Below are positions 27,521 through 35,501 of a DNA stretch of 57,221 nt, piece by piece (position 1 is the stretch's first letter; each line of letters opens with the position of its first letter). The notes beneath the pieces are model-generated. The model ran no database searches, had not been told where the DNA came from, and was given only the letters and a program-made list of their open reading frames with translations. The position numbers were made by a program, and so were the translations under genes. Origin of the DNA: Pseudomonadota bacterium. GTDB lineage: Bacteria > Pseudomonadota > Gammaproteobacteria > Pseudomonadales > Oleiphilaceae. The stretch covers positions 1 through 57,221 of the forward strand of contig PDPE01000046.1 in the NCBI GenBank assembly GCA_002747395.1, given 5' to 3'.

Positions 27521-28285
27521 CTAAAACGCAGCGCCTACGGCCAAAAATGGCCCCGCCAGGGTCAAGTTAAAATCAATGTTTTCTACATCATCCAGTTCTG
27601 CACCCAGAACCCGATAACCTGCCTCAACCACGACAAACGAAATTTTTTGTTTTAATTTCAGCGACACATCATAGACTCTATTATCACTATAAGTGATAAA
27701 GCCAACCGCTCCCTTGACAGAAAGGTCGGTAGCAGGGATCACCACCTCGGTTGCTCCATATAGCAGCGGGACGATAGCGGTAATATCTTCGGTTACCGAC
27801 CTGGAAGGATCATCTACCTGATGTATTTCCAGTTTACCGTTAAACACTTTGGCACTTAACCCGAGATCCAGAGAAAGGATATTGTCCAGTACTTCATAAT
27901 AGAGCACCAGATCCAGATGTGACAGGTCGAGTTTTGTTTCCACAGATCCGTTTAAATCTGCCCCCCTGAATGAGGTAAAAACTGCACCGTTACTGTCCAC
28001 ATCTCCACTTTGATACCGGACTTTAATATTCGGTAACAGGGGAATCGGATGCTCCAACGAGGCATAGGCTGCCAGAAATGCCCCATCATCGATACCAAAG
28101 TCATCTTCAACGTCAACCTTGGCACCACCGGACTGCGCTTCACCAGAGTAATTGGTATACCAGCCGGAAACACCCGCAGTAACTCCCAGTATATCGGCAT
28201 TTGCTACAGAGCCTGACATCGATAACCAGAGTACGGAAGTTCCAAGGAAACACCTGAAAAAACCCTTTACTGTCTCGCTACTCAT
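27521..28285 (-). CDS. Outer-membrane beta-barrel protein, TIGR04219-like
   Basis: 254 residues from an ATG at 28285 with an excellent GGGAGGAAA site. A signal peptide ends at SGSVANA, followed by ADILGVTAGVSGWYTNYSG. Alternating hydrophobic strands with ALEHPIPLLPNIKVRY fit the TIGR04219 outer-membrane family, and the chain ends with an aromatic Phe as outer-membrane barrels do. Function unknown. It lies 61 bases downstream of purC. Confidence 0.78.
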   Translation of the reverse strand: MSSETVKGFFRCFLGTSVLWLSMSGSVANADILGVTAGVSGWYTNYSGEAQSGGAKVDVEDDFGIDDGAFLAAYASLEHPIPLLPNIKVRYQSGDVDSNGAVFTSFRGADLNGSVETKLDLSHLDLVLYYEVLDNILSLDLGLSAKVFNGKLEIHQVDDPSRSVTEDITAIVPLLYGATEVVIPATDLSVKGAVGFITYSDNRVYDVSLKLKQKISFVVVEAGYRVLGAELDDVENIDFNLTLAGPFLAVGAAF

Positions 28286-28346
28286 TTTCCTCCCTCTTCC
28301 TGTCAAAAAATAACGGTTTTTGTTTAACTGCCAACCAAAGTGCAAA

Positions 28347-29057
28347 TTAAAGTGTAACCCCGATACGATTGGCTACTTCTTCATAGGCTTCAATGACACC
28401 GCCCATATCCTGCCTGTACCTGTCTTTGTCCATTTTTTTTCCTGTTTCTTTGTCCCATATTCGACAACCGTCTGGACTGAATTCGTCACCCAATACTACC
28501 CTGCCGTCAAAAACTCCAAATTCCAGCTTATAATCCACCAGAATCATATTACCCCGATCAAACAGGTCGAAAAGAATATCGTTCACCCTGAATGTCAACG
28601 CTTTCATCTGATCGATTTCTTCCATTGTCGCCCAGTTGAAAGACAACGCATGGTACTCATTGACCATTGGGTCGTGCAGTGCATCGTTTTTCAGAAACAG
28701 CTCGAAAACAGGCGGGTTTAGCTGCAAGCCTTCTTCCACACCAAGTCTTTTGCACAAACTGCCCGCCGCTATGTTTCGAATAACACACTCAAGCGGAATC
28801 ATCCTGAGGTTTTTAACCAGAGATTCGTTATCGCTCAGAAGACCTTCAAAATGAGTAGGTACACCACAGCTCTCAAGATGCTGCATGATAAACCCGTTAA
28901 ATTTATTATTGACTGCCCCTTTACGTGCCAACTGATCGATCTTCCGCCCGTCGAAGGCAGATGTATCGTCACGAAAAGCAAGAACAAACCTGCCCGGATC
29001 ATCCGTTGTGTAAACGGATTTCGCTTTGCCTGAATACAGTTCTTCTCGTTTTTCCAC
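28347..29057 (-). CDS. purC: Phosphoribosylaminoimidazole-succinocarboxamide synthase
   Basis: 236 residues from a GTG start preceded by GGAG (TTTGGAGTTTTATCC-GTG), giving the usual [16 protein letters not shown]-terminus. SAICAR synthetase signatures are [25 protein letters not shown] and DYKLEFG with [12 protein letters not shown]. It performs the eighth step of purine synthesis. It belongs to the conserved gcvR/dapA-bamC-purC block. Confidence 0.95.
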   Translation of the reverse strand: MEKREELYSGKAKSVYTTDDPGRFVLAFRDDTSAFDGRKIDQLARKGAVNNKFNGFIMQHLESCGVPTHFEGLLSDNESLVKNLRMIPLECVIRNIAAGSLCKRLGVEEGLQLNPPVFELFLKNDALHDPMVNEYHALSFNWATMEEIDQMKALTFRVNDILFDLFDRGNMILVDYKLEFGVFDGRVVLGDEFSPDGCRIWDKETGKKMDKDRYRQDMGGVIEAYEEVANRIGVTL

Positions 29058-29118
29058 GGATAAAACTCCAAATTGAAAGATGTTCACTGTCCTGAACGGG
29101 TAATCTGTCCGAATAAAA

Positions 29119-30186
29119 TCAGGAAACGTTTTCCAGCAATAGTGAAAGCAGTTTCAATCTGCTTTCACGATCCGGGGATTCCGAACCCGCACCAATCACA
29201 TCCAGCCGAACAGAGTCATTGGACTCGTTGAGTTTCAACCGGTAGTTCGCAGGTAATTTATCAGGCCCGGGACCAAACAGTTTACCCAAAAGGCTCCCCT
29301 CGACCTTGTCATAGTATTTGATATCTATCTCGCCCTTGCTGCGATCCAGATCGACCACATCTATACCGGCATTGCGCAACGATCTGACCAACACACCCCA
29401 GGCCCTTGCATAATCAAGATCGAATTTCAGATAAGGCTCTACGTCCTCAGATACCAGGACGACCCTGGAAGCCCCCCCAATATCCTGCGCCAGCAAAGAA
29501 AATGATTTTTCATCCCGGTTGGCTTCGAAAAACAGCTTGAGGTCTTCCAAAACCCTGTTTTCCGCTCCGGGATAGCCGTCTTCTTCAGGCCAGCTATTGA
29601 AATCCGGGTTCAAATCATGGACATCAATCACCCGTACCCGAATTTCAGAGCTGTTTCGCTTCACGCCCTGGTTCAGTCGAAACGACAAGACATGATAGTG
29701 ATGGGTTCGGCCTGTTTGTTCTTCGGATAGCAAGTCAAGTTGACGGGCGTATTCCGAAGACAACTTTCCCTCCTGAAAGACGGAACTCTGGATCAGTCCT
29801 TTCCTGACATTGGAATAGCCGACTTCAAACCCTCTTGAGGCAAGAAATTTTGTAATCATCGGCCAGGCTCTGGCGGGAACATTGGTCACTGACAACCACT
29901 GTCGGCCGTCCATTTCTTCAATGGTAAACTGTTCATCGAGAATCAGCTCGGTTCTGTCCGGCGGGGCAGGAACGACAAACTCCTCACCCGATGTATCCTT
30001 GTTGTCAACCTCGGGTATGGGGTATCGGGAACGAATTCTGTCGCTTTGGTACCAATCAGGCACAACGAGCACTTTTCCCTCGCTTGCCTTGAGGTAATCA
30101 TTTGAGCGATTGCGAATGACACCACAGGCACCGGTTGTCAAGATAAGCAAGACAACCAGTAATCGAACAGACAATAGTTTTGACAT
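29119..30186 (-). CDS. bamC: Outer membrane protein assembly factor BamC (lipoprotein)
   Basis: 355 residues from the ATG at 30186. The signal peptide ends in a lipobox, LTTGAC, giving an acylated Cys. The N-terminal unstructured segment ([20 protein letters not shown]) and two helix-grip domains match BamC/NlpB. It is an accessory of the BAM complex that inserts beta-barrels. It follows dapA by 19 bases; dapA-bamC-purC is a conserved gammaproteobacterial order. An upstream in-frame start at 30294 would bury the signal peptide. Confidence 0.88.
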   Translation of the reverse strand: MSKLLSVRLLVVLLILTTGACGVIRNRSNDYLKASEGKVLVVPDWYQSDRIRSRYPIPEVDNKDTSGEEFVVPAPPDRTELILDEQFTIEEMDGRQWLSVTNVPARAWPMITKFLASRGFEVGYSNVRKGLIQSSVFQEGKLSSEYARQLDLLSEEQTGRTHHYHVLSFRLNQGVKRNSSEIRVRVIDVHDLNPDFNSWPEEDGYPGAENRVLEDLKLFFEANRDEKSFSLLAQDIGGASRVVLVSEDVEPYLKFDLDYARAWGVLVRSLRNAGIDVVDLDRSKGEIDIKYYDKVEGSLLGKLFGPGPDKLPANYRLKLNESNDSVRLDVIGAGSESPDRESRLKLLSLLLENVS

Positions 30187-30205
30187 TAAAAATGATAGTC
30201 CCTGA

Positions 30206-31078
30206 CTAAATAACGCCGGTTTGCAACATGGCATCACGCACTGGCTGCCTGAACTGTTCAGCAAGTGGTGTGAGTGGCAGGCGAATACCGGCACGCATCA
30301 TTTTCATTTCGTGAAGTGCCCATTTAACCGGGATGGGATTTGCTTCGAGAAAAAGAGTGGTGTGCAGTGGCATAAGTTGCCGGTTAAGTGTGCGGGATGA
30401 TTCGTCACCCGCCATCGCTGCTTTGCACAGTTCAGCCATTTGGGATGGAGCGATGTTCGCCGTTACCGATATATTGCCACTGCCTCCGGCAAGCATCAGT
30501 TCAACTGCAGTGGCATCATCCCCCGAGTAAACTGCCATCTGCCCGCCAACCATTCTGAGCAACTCGATCCCACGCGGTATATCCCCCGTCGCATCCTTGA
30601 TACCAACAATATTGGAAACCGGGGCCAGACGAGCAACCGTTTCATTAGACATATCACAAGCCGTTCGCCCGGGCACATTGTAGAGTATTTGATCTATTTC
30701 AACGCTTTCAGCAATTTTGAGAAAGTGTCGATACAAGCCTTCCTGGCCTGGTTTGTTGTAATAAGGCACAACCAGCAAACAGGCATCGGCACCAATTTTT
30801 GCAGCTTCTTCCGTTAACTCGATCGCCTCGGTTGTGGAGTTTGCGCCAGTACCGGCTATTACGGGCAATTTCCCTGCCGCTCTGTCTACGACCCGGCGAA
30901 TAACCTGACAATGCTCGTCAGGGTCAAGAGTAGCAGACTCTCCGGTGGTTCCAACTGCGACGATACCATTGGTACCATTCTGAATGTGAAAATCAACCAG
31001 CTTGTCAAGACTGTCCCAGTCAAGAGAACCGTCTTCATACATGGGCGTGGCTAAAGCGACCAGGCTACCGTGGATCAT
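30206..31078 (-). CDS. dapA: 4-hydroxy-tetrahydrodipicolinate synthase
   Basis: 290 residues from the ATG at 31078 with GGAG six bases upstream. TIM-barrel DapA motifs are GTTGESATL, YYNKPGQEGLYRH with the catalytic Tyr, YNVPGRTACDM and GIKDATGD with the Schiff-base Lys. It condenses pyruvate with aspartate semialdehyde in lysine and diaminopimelate synthesis. It is divergent from gcvR. Confidence 0.96.
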   Translation of the reverse strand: MIHGSLVALATPMYEDGSLDWDSLDKLVDFHIQNGTNGIVAVGTTGESATLDPDEHCQVIRRVVDRAAGKLPVIAGTGANSTTEAIELTEEAAKIGADACLLVVPYYNKPGQEGLYRHFLKIAESVEIDQILYNVPGRTACDMSNETVARLAPVSNIVGIKDATGDIPRGIELLRMVGGQMAVYSGDDATAVELMLAGGSGNISVTANIAPSQMAELCKAAMAGDESSRTLNRQLMPLHTTLFLEANPIPVKWALHEMKMMRAGIRLPLTPLAEQFRQPVRDAMLQTGVI

Positions 31079-31179
31079 AGAGAACTCCATCAAACTCAAA
31101 ACGGGTATGGTACTGATGCAGCAACGGTTAAACAAGTTTTGTTTCTATAAATGTCAGTATAAATGTTGGGGATTGTCAC

Positions 31180-31209
31180 TTGACAGCATGCACATCCGGC
31201 ACGACTATA
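31180..31209 (+). promoter_or_regulatory. Probable promoter of gcvR-bcp
   Basis: A perfect -35 TTGACA (31180-31185) is followed after 18 bases by ACTATA (31204-31209). The gcvR ATG is about 185 bases further on, leaving a long leader that contains the 19-bp tandem repeat. Confidence 0.45.
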
Positions 31210-31340
31210 GCGGACTGTGAGTCAAACTCCGTTTATATATGGAACTGCGCCTGCCAGAATCCGGGGCTGACAAGCCATAACCGGACACCAGACGACCAGG
31301 CCACAGTAAACAGTATAAAACCACGAAGTGCTGACCAGAG

Positions 31341-31378
31341 ACAGTTAACCCACTTTCTGACAGTTAACCCACTTTCTA
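31341..31378. repeat. 19-bp tandem duplication upstream of gcvR
   Basis: ACAGTTAACCCACTTTCTG (31341-31359) is followed directly by the same sequence with one change in the last base (31360-31378). It ends 16 bases before the gcvR ATG. Confidence 0.92.
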
Positions 31379-31394
31379 AAAGTTGAACCTGAAA

Positions 31395-31940
31395 ATGAAC
31401 AACCCATCTCAAATTGAGCAATACCTGGTGATAACAGCGATCGGCTCTGACAGGCCCGGCATTGTCAATGATCTGGCCAATGTTTGCGTCGAGCATGAAA
31501 GCAACATCGTTGATAGCCGAATGACAGTTCTGGGCGGAGAATTTGCTGTCATAATGATGATCAGCTATCAAAGCGGAAGCTATGACCAACTTTTGTCTGC
31601 CATCTCGACTACAGCAAAAAATCTGGGATTAAAAACGGTCATCAAGACCACCAGCCCCAGAGTGGCAGAAAAAACCGTTCCTTACTCGGTCACCGTAGTG
31701 GCACTGGATAATCCGGGAATTGTGAGAGACATCGCGGGTTTTTTCTCTGAACGCTCCATTAATATCGAGGACATGCAAACGGGCACCTACTCGGCACCCC
31801 ATACAGGTACACAAATGTTCAGCCTGAAGATGATCATCAATATTCCAGGTGGGACACGTCTCGCGGAACTAAAAGACCATTTCTTCGACTTTTGTGATGA
31901 CCGTAACCTGGATGCGAGTATTGAAGCGACGAAGTCCTGA
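31395..31940 (+). CDS. gcvR: Glycine cleavage system regulatory protein GcvR-like (tandem ACT domains)
   Basis: About 181 residues with two ACT domains: ITAIGSDRPGIVNDLANVC (residues 13-31) and VVALDNPGIVRDIAGFFSE (about 101-119). In E. coli GcvR binds GcvA and represses the glycine cleavage operon. The start is the ATG at 31395; a TTG at 31383 is possible. It is followed by bcp, as in many gammaproteobacteria. Confidence 0.88.
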   Translation: MNNPSQIEQYLVITAIGSDRPGIVNDLANVCVEHESNIVDSRMTVLGGEFAVIMMISYQSGSYDQLLSAISTTAKNLGLKTVIKTTSPRVAEKTVPYSVTVVALDNPGIVRDIAGFFSERSINIEDMQTGTYSAPHTGTQMFSLKMIINIPGGTRLAELKDHFFDFCDDRNLDASIEATKS

Positions 31941-31980
31941 TACTCCGCAAGCGCAACCGGGTTGACCTGGCCTGACGCAC

Positions 31981-32051
31981 GTTACTTTGTATTTAACTGA
32001 CAGGTTACTTTTATATTCAACCGACACCTTACTTTTTATTCAACTGATGAC
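31981..32051. repeat. ~24-bp tandem repeat, three copies, between gcvR and bcp
   Basis: Units at 31981-32003, 32004-32027 and 32028-32051 share the pattern G/CTTACTTT, then T-rich DNA, then TTCAACYGA. The array ends 12 bases before the bcp ATG. Confidence 0.85.
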
Positions 32052-32063
32052 AAGGCTCCTGTT

Positions 32064-32522
32064 ATGACAACAGTCAAAATCAACGAAGCGGTTCCCGAGT
32101 TTGAAGCGAATGCCACGAACGGAAAAACGGTTACCGCAGAAACACTTAAGGGTAAAAACACAGTGATTTACTTTTACCCGAAAGACAATACTCCCGGCTG
32201 TACCACCGAAGGGCAAGACTTTCGTGATTTTTTTTGCGAATTCGAGAATAAAAACACTCAGATATTCGGTGTTTCAAAAGACAGCTTGAGAGTCCACGAA
32301 AACTTCAAGGCAAAGCATGAATTTCCCTTTGAACTGATTTCTGACCCGGATGAAGTTTTTTGCAAGCTGTTTGATGTTATCAAATTAAAGAAAAACTACG
32401 GCAAGGAATACATGGGAATTGAAAGGAGCACCTTCCTTGTTAACGACCAGGGTGTACTCATCCGGGAATGGCGAAAAGTAAGGGTAAAGGGGCACGTAAA
32501 AGAAGTGCTTGAATCCCTGTGA
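32064..32522 (+). CDS. bcp: Thiol peroxidase of the Bcp/PrxQ family
   Basis: 152 residues with the peroxiredoxin active site FYPKDNTPGCTTEGQDFRD; the peroxidatic residue is Cys46. The resolving Cys found five residues later in E. coli Bcp is replaced by Gln51. Cys58 and one later Cys remain as possible partners. It reduces hydroperoxides with thioredoxin-type donors. It is paired with gcvR and followed by the chalcone-isomerase-like gene. Confidence 0.93.
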   Translation: MTTVKINEAVPEFEANATNGKTVTAETLKGKNTVIYFYPKDNTPGCTTEGQDFRDFFCEFENKNTQIFGVSKDSLRVHENFKAKHEFPFELISDPDEVFCKLFDVIKLKKNYGKEYMGIERSTFLVNDQGVLIREWRKVRVKGHVKEVLESL

Positions 32523-32573
32523 TTCCACAAACCGGGAAAGACTGACCAGTACACAGAAAGCAGGAGTAACACT

Positions 32574-33149
32574 ATGAGATTATCGCCCATTTATGTATTG
32601 GTGCTGTTACTTGTTTCTTTTGGGTTACAGGCAAGAACGATCAGCGACATTACGATTGCGGAAGAAGTCCGGATGGATACCGATGGCCCGGTACTCAATC
32701 TGAATGGCGCCGCACTCCGTCGAACCTACATGATAGTCAGAACCTACATTGGTGGCCTGTATCTCGAGAATCCCACTCATAACGGAGCCCGGATTATCGA
32801 AAGTGACGAGCACAAGCGTATGCTTTTTCATGTGCTTCTTAAAAGAGTCACAGCGCGAAAAATAGCCAGGGCTTTAAGGGAGGCGCTGGTTGTCAATATA
32901 TCGAGAGAAGAGCAAGAAAGGCTTGAGCCTCAAATCAAACAGTTCCTCGATATGTTTCAAGGCAAACTGTACAGAAATGACCAGGTGAGTATCGACTACA
33001 TTCCTGGCCTTGGCACGAAAGTGTCCATTGCCGGGGTTGAAAAAGGAGTCATTCCGGGCAAACGTTTCTTCGATGCCTTATTATCAGTGTGGATAGGAAA
33101 TGAACCGGTAAGCGAAACTTTCAAAAACAACATCCTTGGCATTAACTAA
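32574..33149 (+). CDS. Chalcone isomerase-like exported protein, copy 1
   Basis: 191 residues. A signal peptide (IYVLVLLLVSFGLQARTI) precedes a chalcone-isomerase-like domain: LNLNGAALRRTYMIVRTYIGGLYLENP, HVLLKRVTARKIARALREAL and IPGLGTKVSIAGVEKGVIPGK. Bacterial members of this fold are exported and of unknown function; no flavonoid role is implied. It is about 83% identical (32 differences in 191) to the paralogue 313 bases downstream. GGAG lies nine bases before the ATG. Confidence 0.82.
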   Translation: MRLSPIYVLVLLLVSFGLQARTISDITIAEEVRMDTDGPVLNLNGAALRRTYMIVRTYIGGLYLENPTHNGARIIESDEHKRMLFHVLLKRVTARKIARALREALVVNISREEQERLEPQIKQFLDMFQGKLYRNDQVSIDYIPGLGTKVSIAGVEKGVIPGKRFFDALLSVWIGNEPVSETFKNNILGIN

Positions 33150-33172
33150 TACAGTTCCACTAATACAGTTCC
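33145..33172. repeat. Perfect 14-bp tandem duplication over the stop codon of copy 1
   Basis: ACTAATACAGTTCC occurs twice without change (33145-33158 and 33159-33172). The first copy contains the TAA stop codon of the chalcone-isomerase-like gene. Confidence 0.93.
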
Positions 33173-33462
33173 GATACGACTCCAATGCAGGGAACAACGA
33201 CCGAAAGTCCGACCAGGAAAGATTGACCGGCAAAAGCCGCTCCGGAAGCATGAAATTGGAAAACTGTCAACTAAAGTAAAATCCCGGAACAAGCCGCTGA
33301 CACATTCCGCCTGTTAACCTAAAATAGGATCAGTTATCGCAATACAGCAACAATTTCTATTGCAACAGTTTGCATATACCGAACTTTAAGCAGGGACAGA
33401 TGCGAATAGAAACGATGGACTGAAAGAATACCACCAATTGAATCCAAAACAGGAATAACACT
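33150..33462. other. Spacer between the two chalcone-isomerase-like paralogues
   Basis: 313 bases with no intact gene. It begins with the tandem 14-mer and then holds a 41-base fragment of perM. The remaining 240 bases show no coding signal; the last 20 resemble the leader of copy 1 (AGGARTAACACTATGAG). Confidence 0.65.
33180..33220 (-). pseudogene. Fragment of perM (13 codons)
   Basis: Identical to the intact perM gene at 34448-34488 in 36 of 41 bases and in the same orientation. Read leftward it encodes FLVGLSVVVPCIG, against FLVGLSVVVPYIG in PerM. Three of the four altered codons are synonymous. It appears to be the remnant left after a tandem duplication of the chalcone-isomerase-like gene plus part of perM. 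Confidence 0.75.
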
Positions 33463-34038
33463 ATGAGATCATCGTTCATTTATCTTTTAGTTCTATTGCT
33501 CGTTTCTTCCGGTTCTCAGGCCAGAACGATCAGCGACATTGACCTTGCAGAAGAAATCCGGATGGATGCCGGCGGCCCGGCACTCAATCTGAATGGCGCT
33601 GCGCTGCGTCGAACCCATATGATAATCAGGACTTACGTTGGTGGTTTATACCTGGAGAATCCCACCAGTAACGAAACCCGGATTATCGAAAGTGACCAGC
33701 ACAAGCGCATGCTTTTTCATGTGCTTCTTAAAAGAGTCACAGCGCGAAAAATAGCCAGGGCCCTGAGAGAAGCACTGGTTGTCAATATCACCAGAGAAGA
33801 ACAGGCACGGCTGGAGCCTCAAATCAAACAATTCCTCAGTATATTTAAAGGCAAACTGCACAAAAATGACGAGGTGAGTATCGATTATATTCCAGGTCTG
33901 GGTACAAAAGTGTCCATTGCCGGGGTTGAAAAAGGGGTTATTCCCGGAAAGCGTTTCTCCGACGCGTTGCTGTCAATGTGGGTGGGAAATGAACCGGTAA
34001 GTGATTCTTTCAAAAACAACATTCTCGGCATTTACTAA
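33463..34038 (+). CDS. Chalcone isomerase-like exported protein, copy 2
   Basis: 191 residues with the same domain layout as copy 1: signal peptide SGSQA, then ARTISDIDLAEEIRM and the conserved VSIAGVEKGVIPGK. Changes cluster in the signal peptide, residues 27-40 and the helix at 126-138, while the core is nearly unchanged, so both copies look functional. A strong terminator follows 31 bases after the stop, before the convergent perM gene. Confidence 0.82.
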   Translation: MRSSFIYLLVLLLVSSGSQARTISDIDLAEEIRMDAGGPALNLNGAALRRTHMIIRTYVGGLYLENPTSNETRIIESDQHKRMLFHVLLKRVTARKIARALREALVVNITREEQARLEPQIKQFLSIFKGKLHKNDEVSIDYIPGLGTKVSIAGVEKGVIPGKRFSDALLSMWVGNEPVSDSFKNNILGIY

Positions 34039-34069
34039 CTTCCTTCCAGCCCTTTTGTACTCAAAATCA

Positions 34070-34104
34070 GGACTCCTCCGGCAAATTCGGGGGAGTCCTT
34101 TTTT
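34070..34104 (+). terminator. Rho-independent terminator after chalcone-isomerase copy 2
   Basis: Ten-base stem GGACTCCTCC (34070-34079) with GGGGGAGTCC (34089-34098), 9-base loop, followed by TTTTTT (34099-34104). Confidence 0.93.
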
Positions 34105-34154
34105 GTGCTTTTAACCCCCGTTGCCCGATTTTGGGTTCCGTTTTCAACGCCATA

Positions 34155-35216
34155 TCATTTCGTGTGGGAACCCGCAGTTGGCCAGGAAACCAACACTGCT
34201 TTGACCAGGGTCGCCAGAGGAATGGCAAAAAACACCCCCCAAAACCCCCAGATCCCACCAAAAAACAGTACCGCTACAATAATCAGTACAGGATGAAGAT
34301 TTACCACTTCCGAGAACAATAACGGAACGAGAACATTACCATCCAAAGCCTGAATAACACCATAAACAAGCATGAGATAAACGAACTCTGAACCCCAACC
34401 GAACTGAAAAAATGCGATCAGCACAACCGGAATGGTGACAACCACAGCTCCAATATAGGGAACAACGACAGAAAGCCCCACCAGGAAACCCAATAATGCG
34501 GCATAATTCAAACCGAAAACAACGAAGCAAACATAAGTGGCTCCGCCCACAACAACAATTTCCAACACCTTTCCACGAATATAATTGGCAAACTGAACGT
34601 TCATCTCCAACCAGATTTCATTCATCAAACGCCGATCGCGAGGCAGGATTCCGGCCAGGGACTTTAAAATCAACGCCCTGTCCTTCAGGAAAAAGAAAAC
34701 CAGAATAGGAACAAGGATAAGATAAATCATAATGGCAACAATATTCGGAATACTCCGTAATGATGCTGAAAGAACAAACTGTCCGTACTTTGCTCCTTCA
34801 TTGGCCACCTGGCTGAGGGACTGATTAATCAGGTGCTCGGAAAACAGTTGCGGATATTTTTCTGGCAACAGACGAACCAGTTCCTGAAGATTGGTAAACA
34901 TGTGGGGAATTTCTTTCACAAGAGCGGCAACCTGACCCCAGACCAGGGGGAAAAGAGCAAAAATACAGAGCGAGAACACACCGATGAATAAAAGAAATGT
35001 AAGAAGAATGGAGTATCGTTCCTTTATTCCCAGTTTTACCAGTTTTGTCACCACCCCCTCCAGGATGAAGGCGATGACTATACTGGCAATAACAGGAGCC
35101 ATAATAGCCCCAAGCCAAATAACAAGAAACATGCCAACCAGAAGCAAAAAAAGCAGAATAACCGCCTCTTCATCAGAAAAGTACTTATATACCCACAACT
35201 TTACAACATTCAACAT
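34155..35216 (-). CDS. perM: AI-2E transporter family membrane protein (PerM)
   Basis: 353 residues, a polytopic membrane protein with about eight hydrophobic segments, including LFLLLVGMFLVIWLGAIMAPVIA near the N-terminus and the family motif SVVVPYIGAVVV at about residues 240-251. C-terminal GGIWGFWGVFFAIPLATLVKAV is also typical. The family includes putative permeases whose substrate is uncertain. It is convergent with copy 2 and divergent from the M48 protease gene across about 285 bases, where Pseudomonas carries a tusA-like gene. Confidence 0.9.
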   Translation of the reverse strand: MLNVVKLWVYKYFSDEEAVILLFLLLVGMFLVIWLGAIMAPVIASIVIAFILEGVVTKLVKLGIKERYSILLTFLLFIGVFSLCIFALFPLVWGQVAALVKEIPHMFTNLQELVRLLPEKYPQLFSEHLINQSLSQVANEGAKYGQFVLSASLRSIPNIVAIMIYLILVPILVFFFLKDRALILKSLAGILPRDRRLMNEIWLEMNVQFANYIRGKVLEIVVVGGATYVCFVVFGLNYAALLGFLVGLSVVVPYIGAVVVTIPVVLIAFFQFGWGSEFVYLMLVYGVIQALDGNVLVPLLFSEVVNLHPVLIIVAVLFFGGIWGFWGVFFAIPLATLVKAVLVSWPTAGSHTK

Positions 35217-35501
35217 GCCAATTCGGTTCCCTTACTCATTTCCGGTCTCGATTTACTAAAAAGCAAATACACACACAACGCACCAGCCTTTTTTAAATCA
35301 CTTTAACAGGTACACCAGTACGATGAAATTAATAGGATTTAAGTTGTGTTTCATAAACCGCTATGAAAACATAGGCCACTCGACTTAACAAATACTATCT
35401 CCCTTTTTAATCCTGGCTCATTGATATACTGACTCGTGGCGAAGGACTCAATTAAAAACGTGCACTCACGACCAACTCAACAGAGCAGGTTTCCGTTAGC
35501 A

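Larger units (their letters stand above)
31079..31394. other. Divergent spacer between dapA and gcvR (316 bases)
   Basis: No gene is seen. It contains a 12-bp tandem pair TATAAATGTCAG / TATAAATGTTGG (31146-31169), a likely rightward promoter (31180-31209) and a 19-bp tandem pair (31341-31378). A dapA promoter must lie here, but I could not place it with confidence. Confidence 0.6.

Noticed and set aside
33221..33462. Duplicated bcp 3' end before chalcone-isomerase copy 2
   Set aside because: Only short matches to the leader of copy 1 (around GGAAAGAYTGACC and the last 20 bases) could be seen; no bcp coding sequence is recognisable.
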